From: Comamonas sp. lk
GTDB taxonomy: Bacteria; Pseudomonadota; Gammaproteobacteria; Burkholderiales; Burkholderiaceae_C
Assembly (NCBI RefSeq): GCF_900564145.1
Contig: NZ_UOOB01000001.1
Span: 2,606,754-2,670,753 of the forward strand
Direction of reading: 5' to 3'
DNA: 64,000 bases
This document shows positions 54,823 to 64,000 of the stretch, piece by piece. The notes under the pieces were generated by a model. It had not been told where the DNA came from and made no database searches. It saw only the letters and a list, made by a program, of their open reading frames with translations. The translations under genes and the position numbers were made by a program. Every line of letters starts with the position of its first letter. Position 1 is the stretch's first letter.

Positions 54823-56007
54823 TTACACGCGCTCGTAGAGCGTTACCACGCAGGCCCCGCCCAGGCCCAGGTTGTGCTGCAGGGCCAGGCGGGCATTGGC
54901 CACCTGGCGGTCTGCGGCCTTGCCGCGCAACTGCTGAACCAGCTCGGTGCACTGGGCCAGGCCCGTGGCGCCCAGCGGGTGGCCTTTGGAGAGCAGGCCG
55001 CCCGAGGGGTTGGTGACATATTTGCCGCCATAGCTGTTGTCGCCGTCGCAGACGAATTTTTCGGCCCCGCCCACGGGGCACAGGCCCAGGGCTTCGTAGC
55101 TGAGCAGCTCGTTATGGGCAAAGCAGTCATGCAACTCCACCACCTGCACATCTTCTGGGCCTATGCCGGCCTGCTCATAGACTTGCCGTGCGGCGGCCTG
55201 GGCCATGCCAAAGCCCACGACTTCGCGCATATCGTGGGCCGCGAAAGTCTCCGGGCCGTCGGTGGTCATGGCCTGGGCGCGTATGCGCACGCTGTGGTCC
55301 AGGCCGTGTTGTCTGGCATAGGACTCGGAGACCACGATGGCGGCGGCCGCGCCGCAGGTGGGCGGGCAGGCCATGAGGCGGGTCATCACGCCGGGCCACA
55401 GCATGGGCGCGGCCAGTACCTCCTCCTCGCTCACTTCGGTGCGAAACAGGGCCAGCGGATTGCGCGCCGCATGGCGGCTGGCCTTGGCGCGGATTTTGGC
55501 AAAGGTCGACAGATGGGTGCCGAACTCCTGCATATGGGCTTTGCCCGCGCCGCCAAAGTAGCGCAGGGCCAGGGGAATATCGCTTTGGCCGACCAGGGCA
55601 TCGGTTTCCTGGTCGAAGCGGTCGAAAGGACTGGGTCTGTCGCTATAGACCGAACCCAACGCGCCGGGGTTCATCTGCTCGAAGCCCAGGGCCAGCACGC
55701 AGTCGGCCGCGCCGCTGGCCACGGCCTGGCGGGCCAGAAACAGCGCCGTGGAGCCCGTGGAGCAGTTGTTGTTGACGTTGACGATGGGAATGCCGGACAT
55801 GCCCACCTCGTACAAGGCGCGCTGACCGGCCGTGGAGTCGCCATAGACATAGCCCACATAGGCTTGCTGCAGGGCGCCATAAGCCAGGCCGGCATCGGCC
55901 AGGGCCAGCCGGGTGGCGGTGGAACCCATCTGAAAGTAGGGCTCGCTTTTGCCCGGTTTGGCAAAAGGAATCATGCCGACGCCCGCCACAAACACATCAC
56001 GGCTCAT
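54823..56007 (-). CDS. SCPx-type thiolase (sterol carrier protein X thiolase domain-like)
   Basis: A 394-residue thiolase very like the thiolase domain of mammalian SCPx: NVNNNCSTGSTALFLARQAV (nucleophilic Cys, about residue 85), ADCVLALGFEQMNPGALGS, VVELHDCFAHNELLSYEALG (about 291), NPSGGLLSKGHPLGATGLAQ (catalytic His, about 344) and ALQHNLGLGGACVVTL. Such thiolases cleave 2-methyl-branched or sterol side-chain 3-oxoacyl-CoA. No C-terminal SCP2 lipid domain and no adjacent DUF35 protein are present. It is the first gene of the minus-strand operon, divergent from the AraC-type regulator. Confidence 0.9.
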   Translation of the reverse strand: MSRDVFVAGVGMIPFAKPGKSEPYFQMGSTATRLALADAGLAYGALQQAYVGYVYGDSTAGQRALYEVGMSGIPIVNVNNNCSTGSTALFLARQAVASGAADCVLALGFEQMNPGALGSVYSDRPSPFDRFDQETDALVGQSDIPLALRYFGGAGKAHMQEFGTHLSTFAKIRAKASRHAARNPLALFRTEVSEEEVLAAPMLWPGVMTRLMACPPTCGAAAAIVVSESYARQHGLDHSVRIRAQAMTTDGPETFAAHDMREVVGFGMAQAAARQVYEQAGIGPEDVQVVELHDCFAHNELLSYEALGLCPVGGAEKFVCDGDNSYGGKYVTNPSGGLLSKGHPLGATGLAQCTELVQQLRGKAADRQVANARLALQHNLGLGGACVVTLYERV

Positions 56008-56120
56008 GAAATTGCTCCTGGTCGCTTGAAAAGAGATCAGCCATCGTAGAAATTACCGATGCGCCAGCCCATGGCGGAGGGCATCGTTCGTATGTCAAAA
56101 GACCTCAATCTTCAAAGCGC

Positions 56121-57161
56121 ATGCCAGCGAAGCCCGCGACCGCAACCGCTGCCAAGGCAGCCCCCTTCACCGTCTCCATGGCCCTGGTGCGCGGTATCGT
56201 GGCCGGTGCCAGCCGTCGCGGCCACAGTCCCGACGGCTTTCTGCTGCGCGCAGGCATTGCGCCCGGCTTGCTGGCGCAAGAGGGCGCGCGTGTCACTTCC
56301 GATCAGTACATTGCCCTGATGTGGCGGGTGCTGGAGGCACTGGGCGACGAAGCGCTAGGCCAGTTCTCGCGCCCGCTCAAGCGCGGCAGCCTGGAGCTGA
56401 TTGCCAGGCTGGCGCTGACCGAACGCCATGCCGAGCCTGCGCTGCGCCGGATGTGCCAGGCCTTCAGCCTGCTGCAGGACAACCTGGAACTGAGCCTGGT
56501 GCGCGAGGGCACGCAGGTCGGTATTTGCCTGCAACCCCTGGGCTCGGAGCCGCAGCCGAATTTCCGGCACGAGTTTTCCCTGCGCGTGCTGTGGCGCATC
56601 ACGGCCTGGCTGCTAGGCGGCTCGCTCAAGGTGCAGCGCTTTGACTTTGCCTTTGCCCGCCCCGACTATGCCGGCGACTATGGCGAGACTTTTCCCGCTC
56701 CGCTGCGCTTCGATCAGCAGGCCTCGGCGTTCTGGTTTGATGCGGCCGTGTTGCAGCGCTGCTGCAGCCGCGACGAGCAGGCCTTGCAGCGCTTTGTGGC
56801 CAGTTGGCCCTCGGCGGCCGTCATCCACAGCCGTGGCGGCGACAGCATAGAGTCCAGGGTTCATGCCCATTTGCTGCAATCGCGCCCGGCCTGGGTGGGG
56901 CTGGAGGCCGCGGCCTGCGCCCTGCATATGTCGCCGCCCACGCTGCAGCGCAAGCTGGCGTTGGCAGGCACCTCGTTTCAGGCCATCAAGGACGAGCTGC
57001 GTCGCGATATCGCCGTCTCGCGCCTGGGCACCAGCCAGGCCAGCTTCACGGATCTGGCTGCCGACCTGGGCTTTGCCGACGCTGCCGCCTTTCAGCGTGC
57101 CTTCAAAGGCTGGACCGGCAGCCCGCCCGGAATGTACCGCTCGCGGCCGCTGCAGGCCTGA
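56121..57161 (+). CDS. AraC-family regulator (OruR/ArgR-like, arabinose_bd N-domain)
   Basis: A 346-residue regulator. The N-terminal ligand domain (residues 15-220) opens with VRGIVAGASRRGHSPDGFLL and contains SLELIARLALTERHAEPALR. The C-terminal AraC DNA-binding domain has two helix-turn-helices: LEAAACALHMSPPTLQRKLA (about 262-281) and ASFTDLAADLGFADAAAFQR (about 310-329), then FKGWTGSPPGMYR. It is divergent from the SCPx-thiolase operon across 113 bp and is its likely activator. Starts further upstream are in other frames. Confidence 0.88.
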   Translation: MPAKPATATAAKAAPFTVSMALVRGIVAGASRRGHSPDGFLLRAGIAPGLLAQEGARVTSDQYIALMWRVLEALGDEALGQFSRPLKRGSLELIARLALTERHAEPALRRMCQAFSLLQDNLELSLVREGTQVGICLQPLGSEPQPNFRHEFSLRVLWRITAWLLGGSLKVQRFDFAFARPDYAGDYGETFPAPLRFDQQASAFWFDAAVLQRCCSRDEQALQRFVASWPSAAVIHSRGGDSIESRVHAHLLQSRPAWVGLEAAACALHMSPPTLQRKLALAGTSFQAIKDELRRDIAVSRLGTSQASFTDLAADLGFADAAAFQRAFKGWTGSPPGMYRSRPLQA

Positions 57162-57398
57162 AATGTGCAGTTTTAGAGGGAAATTGACTGGGGGCGCCGG
57201 TTGGATATGCGCAAGATGCTATGATTTTTGAAGTCCATGGAACTTGGCTTCCCGGGCGGCGGAGCGCGTTATGATTCCCGCCATTGCCTATCGGTTGCGT
57301 GTTGCGGGTTTGGTCGTTTTTCAAACCATCTGCGGCGCAGCCGGTTTTTCCGTTTCTGACTCCCACATAAAGCTGCTCGCTAGACCGCCTCTGACACC

Positions 57399-60300
57399 GT
57401 GCGCCTGAATTCCATCAAGCTCTCCGGCTTCAAATCCTTTGCCGAACCCACCAACTTCGTCCTGCCAGGCCAGATGGTGGGCGTGGTCGGCCCCAACGGC
57501 TGCGGCAAGTCCAACATCATGGATGCGGTGCGCTGGGTGCTGGGCGAGAGCAAGGCCAGCGAGCTGCGCGGCGAGTCCATGCAGGACGTGATCTTCAACG
57601 GCACCACGCACAGAAAGCCTTCGAGCCGGGCCAGCGTGGAGCTGACCTTCGACAACAGCGACCACCGCGCCGGCGGCCAGTGGGGCCAGTTTGGCGAAAT
57701 CGCCGTCAAGCGCGTGCTCACGCGCGAGGGCAACAGCAGCTACTTCATCAACAACCAGCCCGTGCGCCGCCGTGACGTGCAGGACGTGTTCCTGGGCACG
57801 GGCCTGGGGCCGCGTGCCTACGCCATCATCGGCCAGGGCACGATCAGCCGCATCATCGAGTCGCGGCCCGAAGAGCTGCGCTTGTTCCTCGAAGAAGCCG
57901 CCGGCGTCTCCAAGTACAAGGAGAGGCGCCGCGAAACCGAGAACCGCCTCTCGGCGACCACCGAAAACCTGACCCGCGTGGAAGACATTCTGCGCGAGCT
58001 CAACGCCAACCTTGACAAGCTGGAAAAGCAGGCCGAGGTGGCGGCCAAGTACAACGGGCTCAATGCCCAGGTCACGCTCAAGCAGCATCAGCTGTGGTTC
58101 ATGAAGCGCAGCGAGGCCGAGGCCGAGCAGGACCGGGTGCGCGTCGAAGGCCTGAAGGTCGTCAACGAGCTCGAAGAGCGCATGGCCGACATCCGCAACA
58201 ACGAAAGCGGACTGGAGACCCTGCGACAGGCCCACTACGACGCCAGCGATCAGGTGAATCAGTCCCAGGCCAGGCTGTATGAAGCCACGGCCGAAGTGGG
58301 ACGGCTGGAGGCCGAAATCCGCTATGTGGTCGAAGGCCGCCAGCGCGTCACCCAGCGTCTGCAGCAACTGGCCGAGCAGGTGTTGCTGTGGAACAGCCGC
58401 AACGAGGAAGCCCAGGGCGAGATCGAGAATATCGAAGGCCAGGGCATGAATGCCGAAGAGCAGGCCGAAATGCTGGCCGCCCAGGTCGAAGAGCAGACCA
58501 TGCGCCTGCCCGATCTGGAAGATGCGCTGCGCCATGCCCAGAAGGCCGATAGCGACCAGCGCGGCTCGGTGGTGCAGGTGCAGCAGCAGATTCAGGTGCT
58601 GGCCGCCGAGCAGCGCAGCCTCGACGAGCAGCGCCGCCAGTTCGAGAGCCGTTTCGAGCGCCTGCGCACCGACCGAAACGCACTGCAAACTCCCGATGAA
58701 GCGCGCCTGCTGAATCTGCAAGCTCAGTTGGCCGAAGCGCAGGAGCTGGCCGAGATGGCGGCTGCCGTGCTCAACGAGCTGCAGGAAAGCGTGCCCCAGC
58801 TCGACGAGGACCGCCGCACGCGCCAGCAGGCCGTGAACCAGGAAAACCGCCGCCATGCCGATCTGTCGGCACGTTTGGAGGCCCTGAAAGCCCTGCAGGA
58901 AAAAGTCAAGACCGACGGCAAGCTTCAGCCCTGGCTGGCCAAGCACGGTCTGGACGGCATGCAAGGTCTGTGGAGCCGCATCGCCATTGAGTCCGGTTGG
59001 GAAAATGCCCTGGAAGCCGCGCTGCGCGAGCGCCTGGGCGCGCTGGAAGTGGGTCGCCTGGATATGGTGCGCGGCTTTCTGGGATCGGGTGGCCACGATG
59101 CGCCGCCGGCCCGTCTGGCCTTTATCAGCCCGCCGCAGGCAGGCAACTCGCCAGCGGGCGGCCGTTTCTCGCGCCTGTCCGATCTGCTCAAGGTCAGCAA
59201 CACCGGCCTGCATGCGGTGCTGGTGGACTGGCTGACGGGCTGCTTTACCGCGCCCACGCTTGATGAAGCTCTGACCCAGCGCGATCAGCTGCAGGCCGGC
59301 GAAATCATTTACGTGCCTACCGGTCATGCCGTTACCGCACATAGCGTGACCTTTTATGCCCAGGATTCCGAACAGTCCGGTCTCTTGGCCCGGGCCCAGG
59401 AAATCGAGCACCTGGAAAAAGAAGTCCGCGCCCAGGCGCTGATTGCCGAAGAGTCGCGCTCCACCCTGGTAAGAGCCGAAAGCGCCTATGCCGATGCCTC
59501 GCAGCGTCTGGTCTCAGCGCGCCGCGAAGCCACCGAGGCCCAGAGCCGCGCCCATGAGCTACAGGTCGAAACCTTGCGCCTGTCCCAGCTGGCCGAGCAG
59601 GCCCGCGCCCGCAATGCGCAGATCACGGCCGACCTGTCCGAGGTGGAGGCCCAGCTGTCCGATATCGAGGAGCGCAAAGTCTCGGCCGAGGCCCGCTTTG
59701 AAGAGCTGGATATGCAGCTGGCCGACAGCCAGGAGCGCCATGCCCAGCTGGGCGACAAGGTGCTGGAGGCCGAGCGCCGCCTTAACGAATCGCGCGAGCA
59801 GCTGCGCAGTCTGGAGCGCCAGGCGCAGGAAGCCACGTTCTCGCAGCGCAGCCTGCACGCACGCCGCTCCGAGCTGTCGCGCACCATCGAGACCGCCAGC
59901 CAGCAGGCCAAGGCCTTGGCCGAGGAGCAGCAGCGTGCCCAGGATGAGCTGGCACGCCTGACCGATGCGGCCGCCCAGGGCGGCTTGCAGGATGCGCTGG
60001 ATTTGAAGATGCAGCGCGAAAAAGACGTGGCCGAGCGCCGCAGCGAATACGACGACCTGACCAACAAGCTGCGCGCCAGCGACGAGCGCCGCCAGAGCCT
60101 GGAAAAAGCGCTGGACCCGCTGCGTCAGCGCATCACCGAATTCCAGCTCAAGGAACAGGCTGCGCGTCTGGGTCTTGAGCAGTACAGCAATTTGCTGACC
60201 GAAGCCGAGGCCGATCTGGCGGCCGTGTCCCAGTCCATTGCCGAGGGCAATGTGCGCATGCACGGTCTGCAGGGCGAAATCGACCGCTTGCACCGCGAAA

Positions 60301-60926
60301 TTGCGGCCCTGGGTGCGGTGAATTTGGCAGCACTCGACGAGCTGGCGCTGGCCAGCGAGCGCAAGATCTTCCTCGATGCGCAGGTGGACGATTTGACCCG
60401 CGCAATGAACACCCTGGAAGAGGCCATCAAGAAGATCGACGCGGAAACGCGGGAGCTGCTGTCCGGCACCTTCGAGATCGTGAACCGCCACTTCGGCCGC
60501 ATGTTCCCCGAGCTGTTCGGCGGCGGTCAGGCCAAGCTGGTGATCACGGGCGACGAAATTCTGGATTCCGGTGTGCAGGTGGTGGCGCAGCCGCCCGGCA
60601 AGAAGAACCAGACGATTCACCTGCTCTCGGGCGGGGAGAAGGCGCTGACGGCGATTGCCCTGGTGTTTGCCATCTTCCAGCTCAATCCCGCGCCTTTCTG
60701 TCTGCTGGACGAGGTGGATGCGCCGCTGGACGACGCCAACACCGAACGCTATGCCAAATTGGTGTACAGCATGAGCAAGGGCACGCAGTTCCTGTTCATC
60801 AGCCACAACAAGATCGCCATGGAAATGGCCGGTCAGCTGATCGGCGTGACCATGCAGGAGCAAGGTGTTTCACGAATTGTTGCCGTGGACATGGAGTCCG
60901 CTTTGTCCATGGCTGAGCTATCCTGA
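57399..60926 (+). CDS. smc: Chromosome segregation ATPase SMC
   Basis: An 1175-residue condensin-like ATPase that organises the chromosome. Walker A VGPNGCGKSNIM is at residues 30-41, followed by AVRWVLGESKASELRG; long coiled coils (about 170-500 and 650-1000) flank the hinge (about 510-640, GLWSRIAIESGWENALEAAL to the GEIIYVPTGHAVTAHS region). The signature motif LLSGGEKALTAIALVFAI begins at residue 1075 and Walker B FCLLDEVDAPLDDAN is at about 1100. The start codon is GTG. It is read toward zipA, which begins 61 bp downstream. Confidence 0.96.
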   Translation: MRLNSIKLSGFKSFAEPTNFVLPGQMVGVVGPNGCGKSNIMDAVRWVLGESKASELRGESMQDVIFNGTTHRKPSSRASVELTFDNSDHRAGGQWGQFGEIAVKRVLTREGNSSYFINNQPVRRRDVQDVFLGTGLGPRAYAIIGQGTISRIIESRPEELRLFLEEAAGVSKYKERRRETENRLSATTENLTRVEDILRELNANLDKLEKQAEVAAKYNGLNAQVTLKQHQLWFMKRSEAEAEQDRVRVEGLKVVNELEERMADIRNNESGLETLRQAHYDASDQVNQSQARLYEATAEVGRLEAEIRYVVEGRQRVTQRLQQLAEQVLLWNSRNEEAQGEIENIEGQGMNAEEQAEMLAAQVEEQTMRLPDLEDALRHAQKADSDQRGSVVQVQQQIQVLAAEQRSLDEQRRQFESRFERLRTDRNALQTPDEARLLNLQAQLAEAQELAEMAAAVLNELQESVPQLDEDRRTRQQAVNQENRRHADLSARLEALKALQEKVKTDGKLQPWLAKHGLDGMQGLWSRIAIESGWENALEAALRERLGALEVGRLDMVRGFLGSGGHDAPPARLAFISPPQAGNSPAGGRFSRLSDLLKVSNTGLHAVLVDWLTGCFTAPTLDEALTQRDQLQAGEIIYVPTGHAVTAHSVTFYAQDSEQSGLLARAQEIEHLEKEVRAQALIAEESRSTLVRAESAYADASQRLVSARREATEAQSRAHELQVETLRLSQLAEQARARNAQITADLSEVEAQLSDIEERKVSAEARFEELDMQLADSQERHAQLGDKVLEAERRLNESREQLRSLERQAQEATFSQRSLHARRSELSRTIETASQQAKALAEEQQRAQDELARLTDAAAQGGLQDALDLKMQREKDVAERRSEYDDLTNKLRASDERRQSLEKALDPLRQRITEFQLKEQAARLGLEQYSNLLTEAEADLAAVSQSIAEGNVRMHGLQGEIDRLHREIAALGAVNLAALDELALASERKIFLDAQVDDLTRAMNTLEEAIKKIDAETRELLSGTFEIVNRHFGRMFPELFGGGQAKLVITGDEILDSGVQVVAQPPGKKNQTIHLLSGGEKALTAIALVFAIFQLNPAPFCLLDEVDAPLDDANTERYAKLVYSMSKGTQFLFISHNKIAMEMAGQLIGVTMQEQGVSRIVAVDMESALSMAELS

Positions 60927-60987
60927 GGGGGATGCTCCTCGCAGTCCCTATCCCAACCTGTTGACCGTTTGAACCTCTTTTTTCCAA

Positions 60988-62328
60988 ATGAGTAACTTGC
61001 AAATCAGTCTGGCCGTTGTGGGCGTTGTGCTGCTGGTCCTGATCGTTGCCTACAACTCTTGGTCTGCCCGCCGCAACGCGCCCAAGCGCTCCGAGCCGGT
61101 TGACGAGGCAGCGCAGGCCGATCCCTTGCGCCACGAACCCGGCATGGACACCGTAGGCCACACTTCCGACCTCACCAAATACCAGCACGAACCCGTGCTG
61201 GGCGACTTCAGCAAGGCCGTGCCCGGCGCGGAGCCGCTGCCCATGCCCGAGGCGGGCGGTCGCTTTGCCGAGACCGATGCCGAGCTGGCCAGGCTGGTGG
61301 CCCAGGAGGCCCATGCCGAGCAGCAGCGTCACGTTGTGGCCACGGCCCATGGCGAGATGGAGGATGAGCTGCAGTCAGGTGCCACGGCATTGCGCGCCGA
61401 TGCCGCCATGGCCCAGCAGGCAAACATGGCAGGCGCCAAGCAGGAGCCGGTGTTTACCGAGGCTCCGCTGGCCGCTTCCGTGCCGCCGGCCGCTTCCATG
61501 GAGCGCCGCGGCCATCTGGATGCGCTGATCGATGCCATCGCCCCGATCCAGGTCGGTCAGGCCGTGCCCGGCGAAGTGGCCATGCAGGCCCAGCCCAGCA
61601 CACGCCGCGCCGGCAACAAGCCTTTTGCCATCGAAGGCATGAACCAGCAGACCCGTCAGTGGGAGCCGCTGCAGGCCGGTCAGCGCTATCTGGGTTTCCA
61701 GTCCGGAGTGCAACTGGCCAACCGCACGGGCGCACTCAACGAGATCGAGTTCTCGGAGTTCGTGGCCAAGACCCAGCGCTTTGCCGACGCCTTGAGCGCG
61801 CTGCCCGATCTGCCGGATATGCTCAACGAAGTCTCGCGTGCCCGCGAGCTCGACCAATTCGCCAGCGAGCACGATGCCCAGCTGAGCTTCATGATCCGCG
61901 CCCGTCAGGCCTCCTGGAGCGCCGGCTATGTGCAGCAAAACGCCGGCCGCCAGGGCTTTGTGCCCAGCTCCATGCCCGGGCGCATGGTCTTGCCTTCGCC
62001 CAATGCCGGCATGCCGCCGGTGCTGGTGCTCAACTATGATCCGCAGGCGGCGGTGGCTGACGATCTCGATCAGTCCGTGGTGCGCGAATTCCTGATCAGC
62101 CTGGATGTGGCCCAGGTGCCGCGCGGCGAACAGCCTTTTGCCCATCTGCGCCAGGTGGCCGAGCAGATGTGCCAGACCATGGACGGCGTGCTCTGCGACC
62201 AGAACGGCTATCTGCTGCCGGTCTCGGCGCTGGACCCGATTCAGCACGATCTGGAGCTGCTGTATGACAAACTCGACAGCCACGAGCTTTCTGCAGGTTC
62301 GCTGCTGGCGCGGCGCCTGTTCAGCTGA
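60988..62328 (+). CDS. zipA: Cell division protein ZipA-like
   Basis: A 446-residue protein with one N-terminal membrane segment (LQISLAVVGVVLLVLIVAYN), a basic patch (SARRNAPKRSEP), a long Ala/Glu/Pro-rich linker (about residues 35-175) and a C-terminal domain (about 190-446) matching the ZipA FtsZ-binding domain (FSEFVAKTQRFADALSALPD; LLYDKLDSHELSAGSLLARR). It tethers FtsZ to the membrane early in division. The smc-zipA-ligA order is common in betaproteobacteria and supports the call. Confidence 0.9.
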   Translation: MSNLQISLAVVGVVLLVLIVAYNSWSARRNAPKRSEPVDEAAQADPLRHEPGMDTVGHTSDLTKYQHEPVLGDFSKAVPGAEPLPMPEAGGRFAETDAELARLVAQEAHAEQQRHVVATAHGEMEDELQSGATALRADAAMAQQANMAGAKQEPVFTEAPLAASVPPAASMERRGHLDALIDAIAPIQVGQAVPGEVAMQAQPSTRRAGNKPFAIEGMNQQTRQWEPLQAGQRYLGFQSGVQLANRTGALNEIEFSEFVAKTQRFADALSALPDLPDMLNEVSRARELDQFASEHDAQLSFMIRARQASWSAGYVQQNAGRQGFVPSSMPGRMVLPSPNAGMPPVLVLNYDPQAAVADDLDQSVVREFLISLDVAQVPRGEQPFAHLRQVAEQMCQTMDGVLCDQNGYLLPVSALDPIQHDLELLYDKLDSHELSAGSLLARRLFS

Positions 62329-62335
62329 CAGCCCA

Positions 62336-62362
62336 GGGCCAGATTTTCTGGCCCCTTTTTTT
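62336..62362 (+). terminator. Terminator-like hairpin between zipA and ligA
   Basis: GGGCCAG (62336-62342) pairs with CTGGCCC (62348-62354) around ATTTT, followed by C and seven T. It lies 8 bp after the zipA stop and 22 bp before the ligA start, so it may reduce read-through into ligA. Confidence 0.78.
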
Positions 62363-62381
62363 GATTTCCCCCGGCGGATAG

Positions 62382-64000
<1,619 letters not shown>

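Noticed and set aside
57321..59411. 696-codon minus-strand frame opposite smc
   Set aside because: Leu/Gly/His-rich antisense shadow of smc with no motif of its own.

Overview
The window reads as chromosomal DNA of a Comamonas-type betaproteobacterium (Comamonadaceae, C. testosteroni group). Three things point there: a complete protocatechuate 4,5-cleavage operon in the pmdKEFDABC order described for Comamonas, high-GC betaproteobacterial housekeeping genes (uvrB, iscRSUA-hscBA-fdx, dnaQ, smc-zipA-ligA), and dispersed GC-rich or palindromic intergenic repeats of a kind common in this family. The genus call is an inference from gene content and order; no search was run.

Layout. 1-7.5 kb: end of a substrate-binding-protein-like gene, then the pmd operon (uptake of protocatechuate, ring cleavage by PmdAB, conversion to pyruvate and oxaloacetate), closed by a terminator. 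7.6-12.1 kb: an aldo/keto reductase, a short AMACR/CaiB-type CoA-transferase homologue, an extradiol-dioxygenase-like protein with an N-terminal export or anchor segment, and an aromatic aminotransferase. 12.2-21 kb: uvrB, the iron-sulfur assembly operon (with a terminator-like hairpin between iscA and hscB) and dnaQ. 21-27.3 kb: an accessory island with 1.26 kb of gene-free, partly low-GC DNA, a complete IS21-family element, and the 3' remnant of a large RTX/type I-secreted adhesin whose 5' part is missing exactly at the IS boundary.

27.8-41.8 kb: a long co-directional catabolic operon under a TetR-type regulator. It encodes both subunits of a biotin-dependent acyl-CoA carboxylase, two acyl-CoA dehydrogenases, a crotonase, two 2,4-dienoyl-CoA-reductase-like SDRs, two acyl-CoA synthetases and a BKACE (DUF849) beta-keto acid cleavage enzyme. 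The order resembles the Pseudomonas atu (acyclic terpene) cluster, but no HMG-CoA-lyase-like or AtuA-like gene is present and a BKACE gene is. This is the best candidate here for an undescribed pathway.

41.8-49.5 kb: a SnoaL-like protein, a marR-outer membrane factor-emrA-emrB tripartite efflux operon on the minus strand, a CopD-like membrane protein and a secreted polysaccharide-deacetylase-like protein. 49.5-57.2 kb: a second beta-oxidation operon (minus strand) with a divergent AraC-type regulator. It combines an SCPx-like thiolase, two MaoC-fold proteins, a YxxxK SDR, an LCAD/IVD-type acyl-CoA dehydrogenase, a CoA ligase and a crotonase, which parallels the peroxisomal branched-chain/sterol side-chain beta-oxidation module. 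57.4-64 kb: smc, zipA and the first three quarters of ligA, which carries an intergenic-type palindromic repeat in frame. Substrates of both acyl-CoA clusters are inferred and untested.
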